A DNA stretch of 32,581 bases from assembly GCA_902779035.1 (NCBI GenBank), contig CACZAH010000016.1, positions 1 to 32,581 of the forward strand, in the 5' to 3' direction. Each line of letters opens with the position of its first letter. Within the stretch, counting starts at the first letter, position 1. Positions 1 to 9,189 of the stretch are shown here, one piece after another. Below the pieces are notes generated by a model that was not told where the DNA came from, did not search any database, and worked only from the letters and a program-made list of their open reading frames with translations. Source of the DNA: an uncultured Erysipelotrichaceae bacterium (GTDB lineage Bacteria; Bacillota_I; Bacilli_A; RF39; UBA660). The translations under genes were made by a program, and so were the position numbers.

Positions 1-120
1 TTTGAAAAAAATAGTATTTTTATGAAAATTATGTATATTTAGTTATTTTAAAGAACATTTATTTTTTAACAACTGATTAGATTATATATTATTTTCTATT
101 TGAATTCAATAGATGATAAT

Positions 121-148
121 TAAAAATATTCAGATTACTCTGAATATT
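121..148 (-). terminator. Rho-independent terminator after decayed prepilin
   Basis: Perfect 10-bp inverted repeat AATATTCAGA / TCTGAATATT (125-134 and 139-148) with a 4-base loop. It is followed on the minus strand by a T-rich tail. It lies about 45 bp downstream of the prepilin remnant and was probably its terminator. Bases 1-120 and 149-192 show nothing I can name. Confidence 0.65.
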
Positions 149-192
149 AAGGTTTTACATTAATTTAATTATTTTGATTAGTTTAACGCTGA

Positions 193-561
193 TTAAGGTA
201 ATAATATAACAGGACGAACCTTGAACTTAGCGCTTACATTATTACCTTGTAGCCGACCGTCTAGATTAACCAGCAAAATACTAGATGAATTATCCTTAAA
301 CTTTTGTGTCAAATATCTATATTCATAATTAGGTTCATAATTTGCTTTCCGTACATCTACCAACTGCTTTACATTCGATACAGTATAACTTGTACTACAT
401 CATGAATAAACAGCACTATTATATATTACACTATCTCCAACATTATATACTTTTGGAGTTTTATCACTACCATATTTATAATTAGATACATCTCTATTAT
501 TTACTTTACAGTCAGATAGATATACACTACACTCTTTGTTACCAAAACAAATCAACCAGGT
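193..561 (-). pseudogene. Remnant of a prepilin-like protein (C-terminal part)
   Basis: Minus-strand translation from about 561 down to the TAA at 193-195 stays in one frame, with one internal TGA at 400-402. It aligns by eye with the intact prepilin at 12172-13074. YLSDCKVNNR matches YLAGCTVNGR, YNVGDSVIYNS matches YEVGDTVTYNN, and KVRPVI matches VVRPVI before the C-terminus. The N-terminal prepilin helix and any start codon are missing, and two further stops lie just upstream (about 562-573). It is therefore a truncated, mutated paralogue. A retained hairpin terminator follows. Function is lost unless the fragment serves as a donor for recombination with the intact paralogue, which is only conjecture. 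Confidence 0.75.
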
Positions 562-626
562 TTAATTCAACTATTTTAACTTTTTTACAAATTTCTTCAA
601 AAAAACGGAAAATTTGTATGATACTA

Positions 627-1604
627 TTATATTTTTTCTATCTTTTCAATAGACATTCCTGTTGTATTTGCAATAATATCTGTTGAAATACCAGCATCTT
701 TCAGTTTTTTAGCAATATTCAAAGTAGTTCTCTCAGTTACTTTATTGGTCACATCTTTTGTAACTTGTTCAGTTACTTCTTCTGTAACTCTTTTTGTTGT
801 CTCTTCAACTGCATCGGCAACGGCATACTCAATATTGGCTTCAAATGCTTCTTTTAAGTATTCTTCTCTGTCATAGGCTACAATTACATCATCTACCCAA
901 CTATATTTCTTCACTATATCACCTATCTCCTCTAGGATTTTATTGCGTTTAGAAAGTCTATTAAGTAAATTTTCTTGATATACTCCAATTATTCCAACCG
1001 CAACTTCAAAATCACTTAGTTCATTTATACCTTTAGTATAACACAATTTTAAATAATGTGATACATTTATATTGATAATTTCTACTTGATCTGTTAATTT
1101 AAAATTAGAATCTTCATCATCATTAAGCGAAAAAGAAACATATGGCTTTTTGTTTGTATTAACATTATTCAAATTTATCTGTACATAATGTCTTTTTGCT
1201 CTTCGATATTTTCTTTTTTCTTCCCTAGACAATTTTTCATCTGGTTTACGGCCACTCGATGCGAGTCTAAATACAAAGTCAACATTTCTATCAATTTCAT
1301 ATGATGCATACGAAGTATTAACCTCAACATTAACATAATCGAATTCTCCTATTTTGCATACTAAATCTACATACTTTGTACAATTTAATCTATATTCTCC
1401 AAGTAGTTCATCATTTAGTATCTCAATTACATTTACTTCTTTATTAAATATACTAGAAAGTAAATAATTAAGTCTCTCTAAATGATTAGAGTCTCCGTAT
1501 ACCTTCTTAAATAGTACATCTGACATAAGTGGTACTACCTCCCCCTTAGGAAGACGAGTTCCTCTTAATGTTCCTTCTCTTTTCTTAGGTTTTATACTAT
1601 TCAT
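627..1604 (-). CDS. Rpn-family PD-(D/E)XK nuclease / transposase-like protein
   Basis: 325 residues. The N-terminal half has the signature of the Rpn/YhgA-like (PDDEXK_2) family: PLMSDVLFKKVYGD followed by an RLNYLLSSIF segment, then the core strands YVDLVCKIGEFDYVNVEVN, where the D..(E)xN positions replace the usual D..ExQ. Family members promote RecA-independent recombination or act as degenerate transposase-like nucleases. The C-terminal third is a low-complexity, coiled-coil-like run of VTEEVTEQVTKDVTNKVTE repeats. It ends in the typical KKLKDAGISTDIIANTTGMS helix-turn-helix-like tail. The start ATG has an AGAGG site 9 bp upstream. It sits beside a decayed prepilin gene, which suggests an accessory patch. 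DNA cleavage by this copy is inferred, not shown. Confidence 0.82.
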   Translation of the reverse strand: MNSIKPKKREGTLRGTRLPKGEVVPLMSDVLFKKVYGDSNHLERLNYLLSSIFNKEVNVIEILNDELLGEYRLNCTKYVDLVCKIGEFDYVNVEVNTSYASYEIDRNVDFVFRLASSGRKPDEKLSREEKRKYRRAKRHYVQINLNNVNTNKKPYVSFSLNDDEDSNFKLTDQVEIININVSHYLKLCYTKGINELSDFEVAVGIIGVYQENLLNRLSKRNKILEEIGDIVKKYSWVDDVIVAYDREEYLKEAFEANIEYAVADAVEETTKRVTEEVTEQVTKDVTNKVTERTTLNIAKKLKDAGISTDIIANTTGMSIEKIEKI

Positions 1605-1796
1605 AACATCATTCCTCTCTTTTAAAATTTAATATAAAACGCTGCAGCACATCAGTTATATCAAATCAAATAAAAAAGTTCAAATACTAGTTTTTCAAGT
1701 TTAAACCAAAAAAAATTACAGTATTTTAAAATCTACAAGTAAATTTTTAATATCTGTAATTATTAGACTGTAAATAATCAAAAAACGTAAAACACG

Positions 1797-1839
1797 AAAA
1801 AAGTTAGAATTTACTTATATAATATTTTCTAACTTTTTT
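1797..1839 (-). terminator. Terminator of the SNF2 helicase gene
   Basis: Inverted repeat AAAAAAGTTAGAA (1797-1809) and TTCTAACTTTTTT (1827-1839), ending just past the helicase stop codon. On the minus strand the second arm gives the T-run. The 17-base loop is long, but the 13-bp stem is perfect. Confidence 0.7.
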
Positions 1840-1853
1840 AAATATTTTTTATA

Positions 1854-4800
1854 TTAATCATCTTCTCCTTGTGCAAGAAGTTTCTTAATATCTTTTTCAC
1901 TAAGTGATGATAATACTTCTGAATCAGCTTTACCTTCAATTAGATTATCACTTAATATTTTCTTTTTATTTTGTAATTCTAAAATACGTTCTTCTACTGT
2001 ACCTTTAGTAACTAATTTAATAACTGTTACTTTATTTTTTTGACCTATTCTATGCGCTCTATCTGTAGCTTGATTCTCAACCTGTGGATTCCACCATATA
2101 TCTAAGTGTATTACTACATCCGCACTAGTTAGATTAAGTCCAGTACCACCAGAACCTAGTGTAATTAAGAAACAATTAGTATCATCTTCATTAAATTTAT
2201 CAACTAATTCCATTCTAGTTTTACTCTTAACATCTCCAGCAATCATATAACTAGTAATACTCTCTTTATTAAACATTACTTTTACTTTATCTATTACTTT
2301 TTTAAAACTTGAAAAGATTAATATCTTATGACCTTCAGCTACATAATCTTTAACTACTTCAATTAGTTTTTCAAACTTAATAGATTCCTTTTTATAATTA
2401 CTATATAGAATTGATGGATCAATACAAATCTGCCTTAATTTCATAAGTAATTGTAATATTTTAAATCTAGCTTTCTTAAATCCCTGTGTAGCAATTAACT
2501 CTTCCATCTCTTCTCTAGATTCACGAAGTACTTTTAAATATAATGCTTTTTGATAATCAGGTAAATCTAAGTATATAGTATTTTCTATCTTATCAGGTAA
2601 ATCCTTAGTTACATCTATCTTCTTTCTTCTTAATATAAATGGTTTTATCTGATAATTTAATTTAGAAAGTCTTTCTAGAGATGCTTCATCTACATCTTTA
2701 ATACCATATAACTCTCTAAACTTTTTAACACTATTTAAGTATCCTGGCATAATAAAGTCAAATATACTCCATAATTCCATAACCGAATTTTCAAGTGGTG
2801 TACCTGTTAGGGCAATCTTAGTTCTTGCTTTAATCTTCTTAATTTCCTTAGTCATACCAGCTTGATAATTCTTAATCTTTTGTGCCTCATCAATAATACA
2901 TAAGTCAAAAGTTTTATCTTCATATTCATCATTATCATTTCTAATTATTCCATATGATGTAATGAATATATTATATTTATCAAAATCATTAATAACTTCT
3001 AATCTTTTAACCTTATTATCGGCAACTGTTACATATTTTAACTCTTTACCAAACTTATCAAACTCTTTTTTCCAGTTATATACTAAAGCAGTAGGAACTA
3101 CTATCATTATTTTAGCATCCTTCTTCTCCTTTAGTAATAATTTAATAAACATGATAGTTTGAATACTTTTACCAAGTCCCATCTCATCAGCTAGTATTCC
3201 ACCTAAATCACATTTATAAAGTGTATATAACCATTTAACTCCATCTTTTTGATAATCACGAAGTATACTTTCATCTTTTTTACTAAGACTAATATCTACA
3301 TTTTTATACTCTTTAAAGTTATTAATAAATGTATCAAATGAATTATCAGTATTAATTGATTTATATTTATTACTCTTTAGTGAATCAATATAAAATGCTC
3401 GATACTTTGGTACTTCTACCTCACCTTCAGCAAGACTTCCACTAATAGATAAATCACTCATCAAATTATTTAGCTCATTTAACTCTTCATTATTCTCTAA
3501 ATCAATTACATTACCATTTTTTAATTTATAATACCTCTTATTACTTTTAAGTGATGATAGTACTTTATCAAGTTCATCTAAGTTAATATTATCAGCATCA
3601 AATGTATAAGACATAATACCAGATGCACCAATACTAAAGTTAGAATTAATATGACTATCTTTAATAATAGACGTATTATCTATTTTCTTAGATGTAAATA
3701 CTTTATATGTATCTGATAGTTCCATTATACCTTCTGCTAGGAAGTCATATACTAAATCAAAATCATCTAATACTATTTTTTTATTACCAATCTCAAAACC
3801 GTAACTTGCAAGTTTACTAATTACTTCTCCTTCATACTCTTCATCTCTTAAAATAGTATCATTAGTATCAAAGTAATCAATCTTAGTATCTTTATAATCT
3901 AACTTCATCTCACAAGTAATTTTATCTCTTTTAAGATCAAAGTATAGTTCACAATCCGGTTTTACCCCAACAACTATATCAGTTACATTATCAGTTAAAT
4001 TAATATTATTTCTAACCTGTTTTAATAAACCATTTTTAAATAACTCAACATCTTTTTTCTCAAATATAACTTCATCTAATCCATATCCTATATATTGCAT
4101 TAATATATTACGGTATTTTTCTGGTATGATGTATAGAATATGTTTATATGCAATATATTTAAATGAACGATTAAGTATTTTATATGAAGACAAATCTTCA
4201 ATACTTAAATGATATATATCATCAATAATATCTAGACTAAGTTCTGTAGGCATACCTTCAGCTATTCCTTTAATAATGCCTACGTCTTTAATAGTAAATT
4301 CTCTATTCTTTAATTTATCTAATAAAGCAGATAACTCTCTAGGACTTAAATACATAACTTCACTACTATAATATCCATTACTACCACGTACTGCTGATGT
4401 TAAAAAATCAAATAATTCTGAATCACTACTATTAAAATAATACTTATCACGATTATAAGTAAAAGACTTACCAAATACATATTCACCACCATTACGATAA
4501 GCATCAACAAAGTTTCTAAGCTTACTTTCTGTATTTAATACATAAGTCTTTTTTAATCCAACATGTAATTTATAATTTACATAATCCCCAAATACTAATT
4601 CTAATTCTAATTTCATTTCTTCTTTTATATTAGATTTAGTATTTTTTTTAGTATTCTCACTTTTAAAACTATTTAATACTAAATTAGATAGCGTCATAGG
4701 ATTAACTAACTTATGCTCTATATCATCACTATAATTATAAATAGCAGCTGCAATATGCTTACAAGTATGATGAGACTTATATTGTTCACAGTTACATTTA

Positions 4801-5003
4801 TACTCAGTAATACTAAAGTCTTTAATCTTAAATTCTACTTTATAGTGACGATAAGTGCGCTCTGACTCTACACTAAATTTATAAAAATAACCATCTGTAG
4901 TTTTTCTCTCATCTTCTAAATCTACATAATGAGAATAATATCTTCTACCTTTTACATAAGAATCCATTCCTAAAAGTTCTATAATATATCTATCCATGTT
5001 CAT
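1854..5003 (-). CDS. SNF2-family helicase with SWIM zinc finger
   Basis: DNA-dependent ATPase/translocase of the bacterial SNF2 (HepA/RapA-like) superfamily 2 group. An N-terminal SWIM zinc finger CxCx8CxH uses C70, C72, C81 and H83. It is followed by a roughly 450-residue SNF2-associated region. The helicase core begins with Walker A in ADEMGLGKS near residue 608, has DEAQ near 704, and carries motifs V and VI in GSGGTGLNL and DRAHRIGQ near 984. I choose the ATG at 5003 (1049 residues) over the upstream ATG at 5054. A GGTGG site lies 8 bp before it, and the promoter -10 (5026-5031) would leave the longer start untranscribed. Substrate is unknown. Members are thought to remodel protein-nucleic-acid complexes, often RNA polymerase. 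Confidence 0.92.
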   Translation of the reverse strand: MNMDRYIIELLGMDSYVKGRRYYSHYVDLEDERKTTDGYFYKFSVESERTYRHYKVEFKIKDFSITEYKCNCEQYKSHHTCKHIAAAIYNYSDDIEHKLVNPMTLSNLVLNSFKSENTKKNTKSNIKEEMKLELELVFGDYVNYKLHVGLKKTYVLNTESKLRNFVDAYRNGGEYVFGKSFTYNRDKYYFNSSDSELFDFLTSAVRGSNGYYSSEVMYLSPRELSALLDKLKNREFTIKDVGIIKGIAEGMPTELSLDIIDDIYHLSIEDLSSYKILNRSFKYIAYKHILYIIPEKYRNILMQYIGYGLDEVIFEKKDVELFKNGLLKQVRNNINLTDNVTDIVVGVKPDCELYFDLKRDKITCEMKLDYKDTKIDYFDTNDTILRDEEYEGEVISKLASYGFEIGNKKIVLDDFDLVYDFLAEGIMELSDTYKVFTSKKIDNTSIIKDSHINSNFSIGASGIMSYTFDADNINLDELDKVLSSLKSNKRYYKLKNGNVIDLENNEELNELNNLMSDLSISGSLAEGEVEVPKYRAFYIDSLKSNKYKSINTDNSFDTFINNFKEYKNVDISLSKKDESILRDYQKDGVKWLYTLYKCDLGGILADEMGLGKSIQTIMFIKLLLKEKKDAKIMIVVPTALVYNWKKEFDKFGKELKYVTVADNKVKRLEVINDFDKYNIFITSYGIIRNDNDEYEDKTFDLCIIDEAQKIKNYQAGMTKEIKKIKARTKIALTGTPLENSVMELWSIFDFIMPGYLNSVKKFRELYGIKDVDEASLERLSKLNYQIKPFILRRKKIDVTKDLPDKIENTIYLDLPDYQKALYLKVLRESREEMEELIATQGFKKARFKILQLLMKLRQICIDPSILYSNYKKESIKFEKLIEVVKDYVAEGHKILIFSSFKKVIDKVKVMFNKESITSYMIAGDVKSKTRMELVDKFNEDDTNCFLITLGSGGTGLNLTSADVVIHLDIWWNPQVENQATDRAHRIGQKNKVTVIKLVTKGTVEERILELQNKKKILSDNLIEGKADSEVLSSLSEKDIKKLLAQGEDD

Positions 5004-5025
5004 ACTTACACCACCAAACTCAATT

Positions 5026-5077
5026 ATTTTACCATATAATTTATGATGTTGCAACCAAAAAGCAAATGTATTATAAT
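5026..5077. promoter_or_regulatory. Divergent promoter pair sharing one -35 box
   Basis: TTGCAA at 5049-5054 is its own reverse complement. On the plus strand it stands 17 bp before TATAAT (5072-5077), facing the SGNH hydrolase. On the minus strand it stands 17 bp before TAAAAT (5026-5031), facing the SNF2 gene. Both spacings are ideal for sigma-A. Confidence 0.7.
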
Positions 5078-5095
5078 ATACCTCGTGGTGATTTT

Positions 5096-5761
5096 ATGAA
5101 GAAATTTAAAAAGATATTGCAAATCACATTAGTATCATTATTAGGAGTAATTACTCTATTATCAGTTATTGGAAGTATTATTAATAAAAGTAAAATAGAT
5201 AGTATAAAAGTTCAAGATGAAAACATAGTATTCTTTGGAGATTCTATTACCGAGGGATATAACGTTAAAGAGTTTTTTGATGAGTATAGAGTTGTTAATA
5301 GTGGTATTAGTGGTAATACAACTAAAGATTTAATTAATAGAATTGATAGTGATTTATATGATTATAATCCATCAGCAGTAATAATTCAGATAGGAACTAA
5401 TGATCTTAGAGTAAGTATTAAAGATGAAGAGATAATTAGTAATATAAAAAAAATAATTAAAGGAATTAGAAAAAACAGAAAGAATGCAAGTATATTAGTA
5501 GAATCTATTTATCCATTAAATAGAGATATGGATACTGAATACTGGGATGGCGTTAATGAAGATTATAACAATAAACATATAATCAAACTTAATAAAGATA
5601 TTAAAAAGTTATGTAAGATAGAACACATTAAATATATAGATGTATATACATCACTTTTAGATGATAATAAAAACTTAAAAGAAGTATATAGTAAGGAAGG
5701 ATTACATTTAACTGATTTAGGATATTATAAAGTAACAAAGATAATTAAAAAGTATTTATAA
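5096..5761 (+). CDS. Membrane-anchored SGNH/GDSL hydrolase
   Basis: 221 residues from the ATG at 5096, preferred over the ATG at 5066 because GGTG stands 6 bp upstream and the promoter -10 ends at 5077. A basic start plus one hydrophobic helix (about residues 8-30) suggests a signal anchor, placing the domain outside the membrane. SGNH blocks are visible: FFGDSITEG with the nucleophile Ser50, the block II glycine in GISGNTT, block III Asn in IGTNDL, and the block V His in GLHLTDLGY (His204). The usual block V Asp is Glu201 here, a mild departure. Family members deacylate lipids, polysaccharides or peptidoglycan; the substrate cannot be told. It shares a terminator hairpin with the convergent MBL gene. 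Confidence 0.85.
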   Translation: MKKFKKILQITLVSLLGVITLLSVIGSIINKSKIDSIKVQDENIVFFGDSITEGYNVKEFFDEYRVVNSGISGNTTKDLINRIDSDLYDYNPSAVIIQIGTNDLRVSIKDEEIISNIKKIIKGIRKNRKNASILVESIYPLNRDMDTEYWDGVNEDYNNKHIIKLNKDIKKLCKIEHIKYIDVYTSLLDDNKNLKEVYSKEGLHLTDLGYYKVTKIIKKYL

Positions 5762-5765
5762 ACAC

Positions 5766-5797
5766 AAAACTAGTAAGTTCATAATCTTACTAGTTTT
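5766..5797. terminator. Bidirectional terminator
   Basis: AAAACTAGTAAG (5766-5777) pairs with CTTACTAGTTTT (5786-5797) around an 8-base loop. T-runs on both strands let it serve the plus-strand hydrolase and the convergent MBL gene, whose TGA stop (5779-5781) lies in the loop. Confidence 0.75.
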
Positions 5798-6282
5798 TCT
5801 ATTTCTCTACCTAATTTAGTACTATCACCATGTCCTGGATATAAAGTAATATCTTTATCATATTTAGATATTTTCTTAATACTACTTACTAAATCATGAT
5901 AATCTCCACCTAAATCAGTTCTACCTACGCCATCTTTAAATATAAAGTCTCCAACAAACATAACACAATTATCTTTAAAATAAATAACTATTGAATCATC
6001 AGTATGACCTGGGGTATATATCACTTCAAAATTAAATTCTCCAATATTATTAATACCTTCTTTTAAATTATGATAATCGTATATATTGTCAAAACAGTTT
6101 AAGGCACCTACATGATCAAAATGATTGTGTGTAACAATTACACCAACAACATTTTTATTATTAATTACTTGTTTTATTTTATTATATTCATCTCCTGGAT
6201 CAATAACTAAACAATTATTTCTTATTGAAAGTACATAACAATTAGTTTGTAAATCTCCAACAATAACTCTATCTATTTTCAC
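5779..6282 (-). CDS. Metallo-beta-lactamase-fold hydrolase (glyoxalase II-like)
   Basis: 167 residues from a GTG start at 6282. A GGGTGA site sits 6 bp upstream, and the protein then begins with the family-typical KIDRVIVGDLQTNCYVL; the longer ATG start at 6309 has no such support. Metal ligands are clear: THNHFDHVG (HxHxDH), the His of PGHTDDS, the Asp of VGDFIFKDGVGRTDLGG, and the His of YPGHGD. This is the YcbL/glyoxalase II-like branch, which hydrolyses thioesters such as S-lactoylglutathione or related substrates. The true substrate is unknown, and glutathione may be absent in this organism. It overlaps the upstream DHH gene by 14 bp, so the two are probably translationally coupled. Confidence 0.88.
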   Translation of the reverse strand: MKIDRVIVGDLQTNCYVLSIRNNCLVIDPGDEYNKIKQVINNKNVVGVIVTHNHFDHVGALNCFDNIYDYHNLKEGINNIGEFNFEVIYTPGHTDDSIVIYFKDNCVMFVGDFIFKDGVGRTDLGGDYHDLVSSIKKISKYDKDITLYPGHGDSTKLGREIEKLVRL

Positions 6283-7192
6283 AATTATCACCCAAAAATA
6301 TATAATCAATTATTTTATCTTTTATATCAGTAGGCAAGGGCATCGCACACGCTAAAGGATGACCTCCGCCACCATAAATTTCTGCAAACTTATTAATACT
6401 AATATCTTTTATACCTCTAAAACTAACATGGGTATTTAAATTAATTATACATGCAAAATCTATTTTATCCTGATACTTTTCACATATAAAGTGTCCTAAT
6501 TCACTACGATATTCTTCAGCAAATACAATACCTATATTATAATTTCTAATATGTTTTATGGTCACATTACATGCCATATTTTCTATATAATCATGCTTTT
6601 TACTATTCAATCTTTCAAGTATAGTTAATTCCATGTCAGTATAATAAAATGTATTATTATTCTTTAAGAACATAGTATAATTATCAATAAAATACTCATT
6701 ACCAAAGAATGCAAGTAAATTATTTAAATCTAGTGCCTCACTTTTTAAATCAGTAAACTGCCATGTATCACATTCTCTTACTAATTCAACAAAAGTAATT
6801 ACACTATCACGCTTTAAAATCTCACTATCATAGTTATTAATTAGATAATCAAAATATAAAGTAGTTCCACATTCTTTGTAATCATTAGTACTTTCACGTA
6901 CATTAGCAAACTCATAATCATTTAAATAATAAGCACTAATATGATGATCTAGTAATCTAAAATTATATTTACTATTACTTATTTTATCTGCAATCTCCTT
7001 ACTAACAGATAAATCAGTAATAATAATCTCATCATACTTATCAAAATAAGAATTATCAATATTAGTATTAATAAACTCATTTAATTCATCTAAATCAAAT
7101 AGTTTATACTCAAAATCTAATCCAACTAAGTTAGATAATATTACTGGAGTTACTCCATCTAAATCTGCAACATGGCTTAATAATAGTTTCAT
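6269..7192 (-). CDS. DHH-family phosphoesterase
   Basis: 307 residues. The N-terminal DHH domain shows SHVADLDGVTP (an Asp ligand motif), a second Asp in ITDLSVS, and the name-giving LLDHHISAYY near residues 83-92. The C-terminal DHHA1-type substrate-binding domain ends in YGGGGHPLACAMPLP. Relatives (NrnA/GdpP-like and oligoribonuclease-like proteins) hydrolyse short RNA or cyclic dinucleotide breakdown products with Mn2+. This copy lacks membrane or PAS segments, so a soluble nanoRNase or nucleotidase role is most likely. It overlaps rnhB by 4 bp and the MBL gene by 14 bp, so the three are read as one operon. Confidence 0.85.
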   Translation of the reverse strand: MKLLLSHVADLDGVTPVILSNLVGLDFEYKLFDLDELNEFINTNIDNSYFDKYDEIIITDLSVSKEIADKISNSKYNFRLLDHHISAYYLNDYEFANVRESTNDYKECGTTLYFDYLINNYDSEILKRDSVITFVELVRECDTWQFTDLKSEALDLNNLLAFFGNEYFIDNYTMFLKNNNTFYYTDMELTILERLNSKKHDYIENMACNVTIKHIRNYNIGIVFAEEYRSELGHFICEKYQDKIDFACIINLNTHVSFRGIKDISINKFAEIYGGGGHPLACAMPLPTDIKDKIIDYIFLGDNCENR

Positions 7193-7830
7193 AATTTTTC
7201 ACCTTCTAATATTCTTTTAACAGGACCATAAGTTTTTCTATACCCTTCAATTAATCCATACTTATTTAAGGCATCATAATGCTTCCTTGTAGGATATCCT
7301 TTATGTGATTTAAAGCCATATTCAGGATGAATACTATCGAGTTCAATCATCATATGATCCCTAGTTACTTTAGCAATCACAGAAGCTGCAGCAATACTCA
7401 TGCTAAGCAAATCTCCTTTTATTATTGGCTTAACTGGAATATCTAGCTCTATTGGCATAGCATCAGAGAGTACATAATCAACATCAATCTTACTTCTAAC
7501 CTTATTAATGGCAATAAGCATTGCTTTTCTACTTGCTTCATAAATATTAATCTTATCTATTTCATCAGGACCAACTATCCCTACTCCATAAATAGTATTT
7601 TGAGTTATATAATTATACATCTCTTCTCTTTTTTTCTCAGTTAACTTTTTAGAATCAGTAAGACCATCTAGTTTAAACCCATCAGGTATATAGCACGCAC
7701 CAGCAACAACAGGACCAATTAATGGACCTCTTCCAGCCTCATCAGTACCAACTATTATTTTATAACCTTCTCTTTTTAATTCTCTTTCATACTTTAAGTT
7801 ATCAATTGCTTCTATTTCACTTATCTTCAT
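7189..7830 (-). CDS. rnhB: Ribonuclease HII
   Basis: 213 residues, normal for the family. It cleaves the RNA strand of RNA-DNA hybrids and removes single ribonucleotides misinserted into DNA. The metal-binding acidic residues are in place: Asp-Glu of GTDEAGRGPLIGPV, the Asp of VLSDAMP, and a later Asp in KVTRDHMM. The block SMSIAAASVIAKVTRD and the C-terminal PEYGFKSHKGYPT are diagnostic of RNase HII rather than HIII. The start has AGAAGG 4-5 bp upstream. The gene begins 15 bp after the ATPase stop and overlaps the DHH gene by 4 bp, consistent with cotranscription. Confidence 0.96.
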   Translation of the reverse strand: MKISEIEAIDNLKYERELKREGYKIIVGTDEAGRGPLIGPVVAGACYIPDGFKLDGLTDSKKLTEKKREEMYNYITQNTIYGVGIVGPDEIDKINIYEASRKAMLIAINKVRSKIDVDYVLSDAMPIELDIPVKPIIKGDLLSMSIAAASVIAKVTRDHMMIELDSIHPEYGFKSHKGYPTRKHYDALNKYGLIEGYRKTYGPVKRILEGEKL

Positions 7831-7845
7831 AATACCTTCTTACTA

Positions 7846-9129
7846 TTATGGTTTTAATGCTGTAATCGGAATAACATATACTCCATCTTTTCTTTGATAT
7901 GCATAATCAATCATCCCACAAACTACACATAAGAATTTAGGTTTTTCATCACAACTTTTAGAAAATTTTAATAAGTTATTAGCTGCTTCATCTATCTTTC
8001 CAACACCTAGTTTAACTTCTATTGCCCCGTAAGTACCATCACTCAGTTCAATAATAGCATCAACCTCAGAACCGCTATTATTGTCATGAAAATGATAAAT
8101 TCTTCCGCCTAAATATTCAATATATATCCTTAAGTCTCTTACAACTAATGCCTCAAACATGAATCCAAATAATTCTAAATCCTTAATTAAATGTTCTTGT
8201 TTTAATCCTAAAACGGCACATGCTAAAGATGGATCAACAAAATGTCTTTTAGTTTTTTTTCCAACTCTAATACTTGACCTAATTTTTTCAGCAAATGGTA
8301 GTTGATTTTTAAGCAGATGAATTTTTTCTAAAACATCTAAATAATCAGATATAGTGTTTCTACTAACCTGATATGCTTCTTCAGTAGTATAGTCTTGAAT
8401 ATCATTTATAAGTTTTTCATTATTTACAAGAGTAGACTCATTACGCGCAAGAGCTCTTAAAAGCATTCTCATTTTTTCTTTATCTCTTTTTACACCATCG
8501 TAATTAATATCATGATCTAATACATCTTCAATATAACTTTCAGGTAATCTATAATAATTCCTTTTTTCATATTTTAAACTAGCAGGCCATCCTCCACGTA
8601 TTATTAAATCAGCATACATATCTATTGTAGGTTTCGTATTTAAATTAATTGCAATATTTTTATTTTTAAATAAATCTAAAAGAGATACTAATCCTTCTGA
8701 ATCACCAGATTCATACAAAGACATTGTATACATATTAAGTTTACATATTCTTCCCGCACCAGAATGAAAAATCTTTTCAGGACGAACCGGAACTGAAGAA
8801 CCTGTTAAAATATATTTCCCACTTTTACCATCTTCATCACATTTAGTTCTTATATCATCCCATATTTGTTCGATTGATTGCCATTCATCAATAAGTTCTG
8901 GATAATCATTCTTATATATTAAATCTCTATTTATTAACGCCTTCTGATAATCAGAATTAGGGTTATCAGATTTAGTAAGTAAAACATATGAATTTGCATG
9001 ATTTAATGCAGTCCAAGTTTTTCCACAATATTTTGGCCCTTCAATACTTATAGCTCCAAACATTTTTAATAATTCATTTATTTCATTATCAACTAATCTA
9101 GTTTTATAGTTTTCCTTTGTAAGTGACAT
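7846..9129 (-). CDS. AAA ATPase with DUF4143/PD-(D/E)XK-like C-terminus
   Basis: 427 residues. Walker A is EGPKYCGKT near residue 32, and a Walker B-like stretch is YPELIDEWQSIEQIW. The sensor region KYILTGSSVP and the GGWPASL motif are typical of AAA_14/DUF4143 ATPases. The C-terminus holds SGSEVDAIIEL...YGAIEVKLG, the E/D-ExK pattern of a PD-(D/E)XK-type fold. Such proteins are abundant and mobile in gut bacteria, and their cellular role is unsettled (defence, toxin-like or DNA-related roles have been suggested). A strong AGGAGG precedes the ATG. Its own promoter lies at 9152-9180, with three phased repeats just upstream. It is followed closely by rnhB, which may be read through from it. 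Confidence 0.87.
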   Translation of the reverse strand: MSLTKENYKTRLVDNEINELLKMFGAISIEGPKYCGKTWTALNHANSYVLLTKSDNPNSDYQKALINRDLIYKNDYPELIDEWQSIEQIWDDIRTKCDEDGKSGKYILTGSSVPVRPEKIFHSGAGRICKLNMYTMSLYESGDSEGLVSLLDLFKNKNIAINLNTKPTIDMYADLIIRGGWPASLKYEKRNYYRLPESYIEDVLDHDINYDGVKRDKEKMRMLLRALARNESTLVNNEKLINDIQDYTTEEAYQVSRNTISDYLDVLEKIHLLKNQLPFAEKIRSSIRVGKKTKRHFVDPSLACAVLGLKQEHLIKDLELFGFMFEALVVRDLRIYIEYLGGRIYHFHDNNSGSEVDAIIELSDGTYGAIEVKLGVGKIDEAANNLLKFSKSCDEKPKFLCVVCGMIDYAYQRKDGVYVIPITALKP

Positions 9130-9151
9130 AAAAACCTCCTCAATTTACATA

Positions 9152-9180
9152 AATATATCATAAAAAATGAATAATTACAA
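9152..9180 (-). promoter_or_regulatory. Promoter of the DUF4143-type ATPase
   Basis: On the minus strand TTGTAA (9175-9180), a 17-bp spacer, then TATATT (9152-9157). The ATG follows 22 bp downstream with a good ribosome site. The phased repeat array starts 10 bp upstream of the -35, where activators usually bind. Confidence 0.6.
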
Positions 9181-9189
9181 TATACCATT

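Noticed and set aside
400-402. TGA in the pilin remnant read as Trp (recoded UGA)
   Set aside because: Intact genes such as prmC, trxB and the MBL hydrolase end in TGA, and Trp codons seen are TGG, so TGA is a stop in this genome.
627-1604. Insertion sequence carrying the Rpn gene
   Set aside because: No terminal inverted repeats or target duplications were found around the gene, and Rpn proteins are often solitary.
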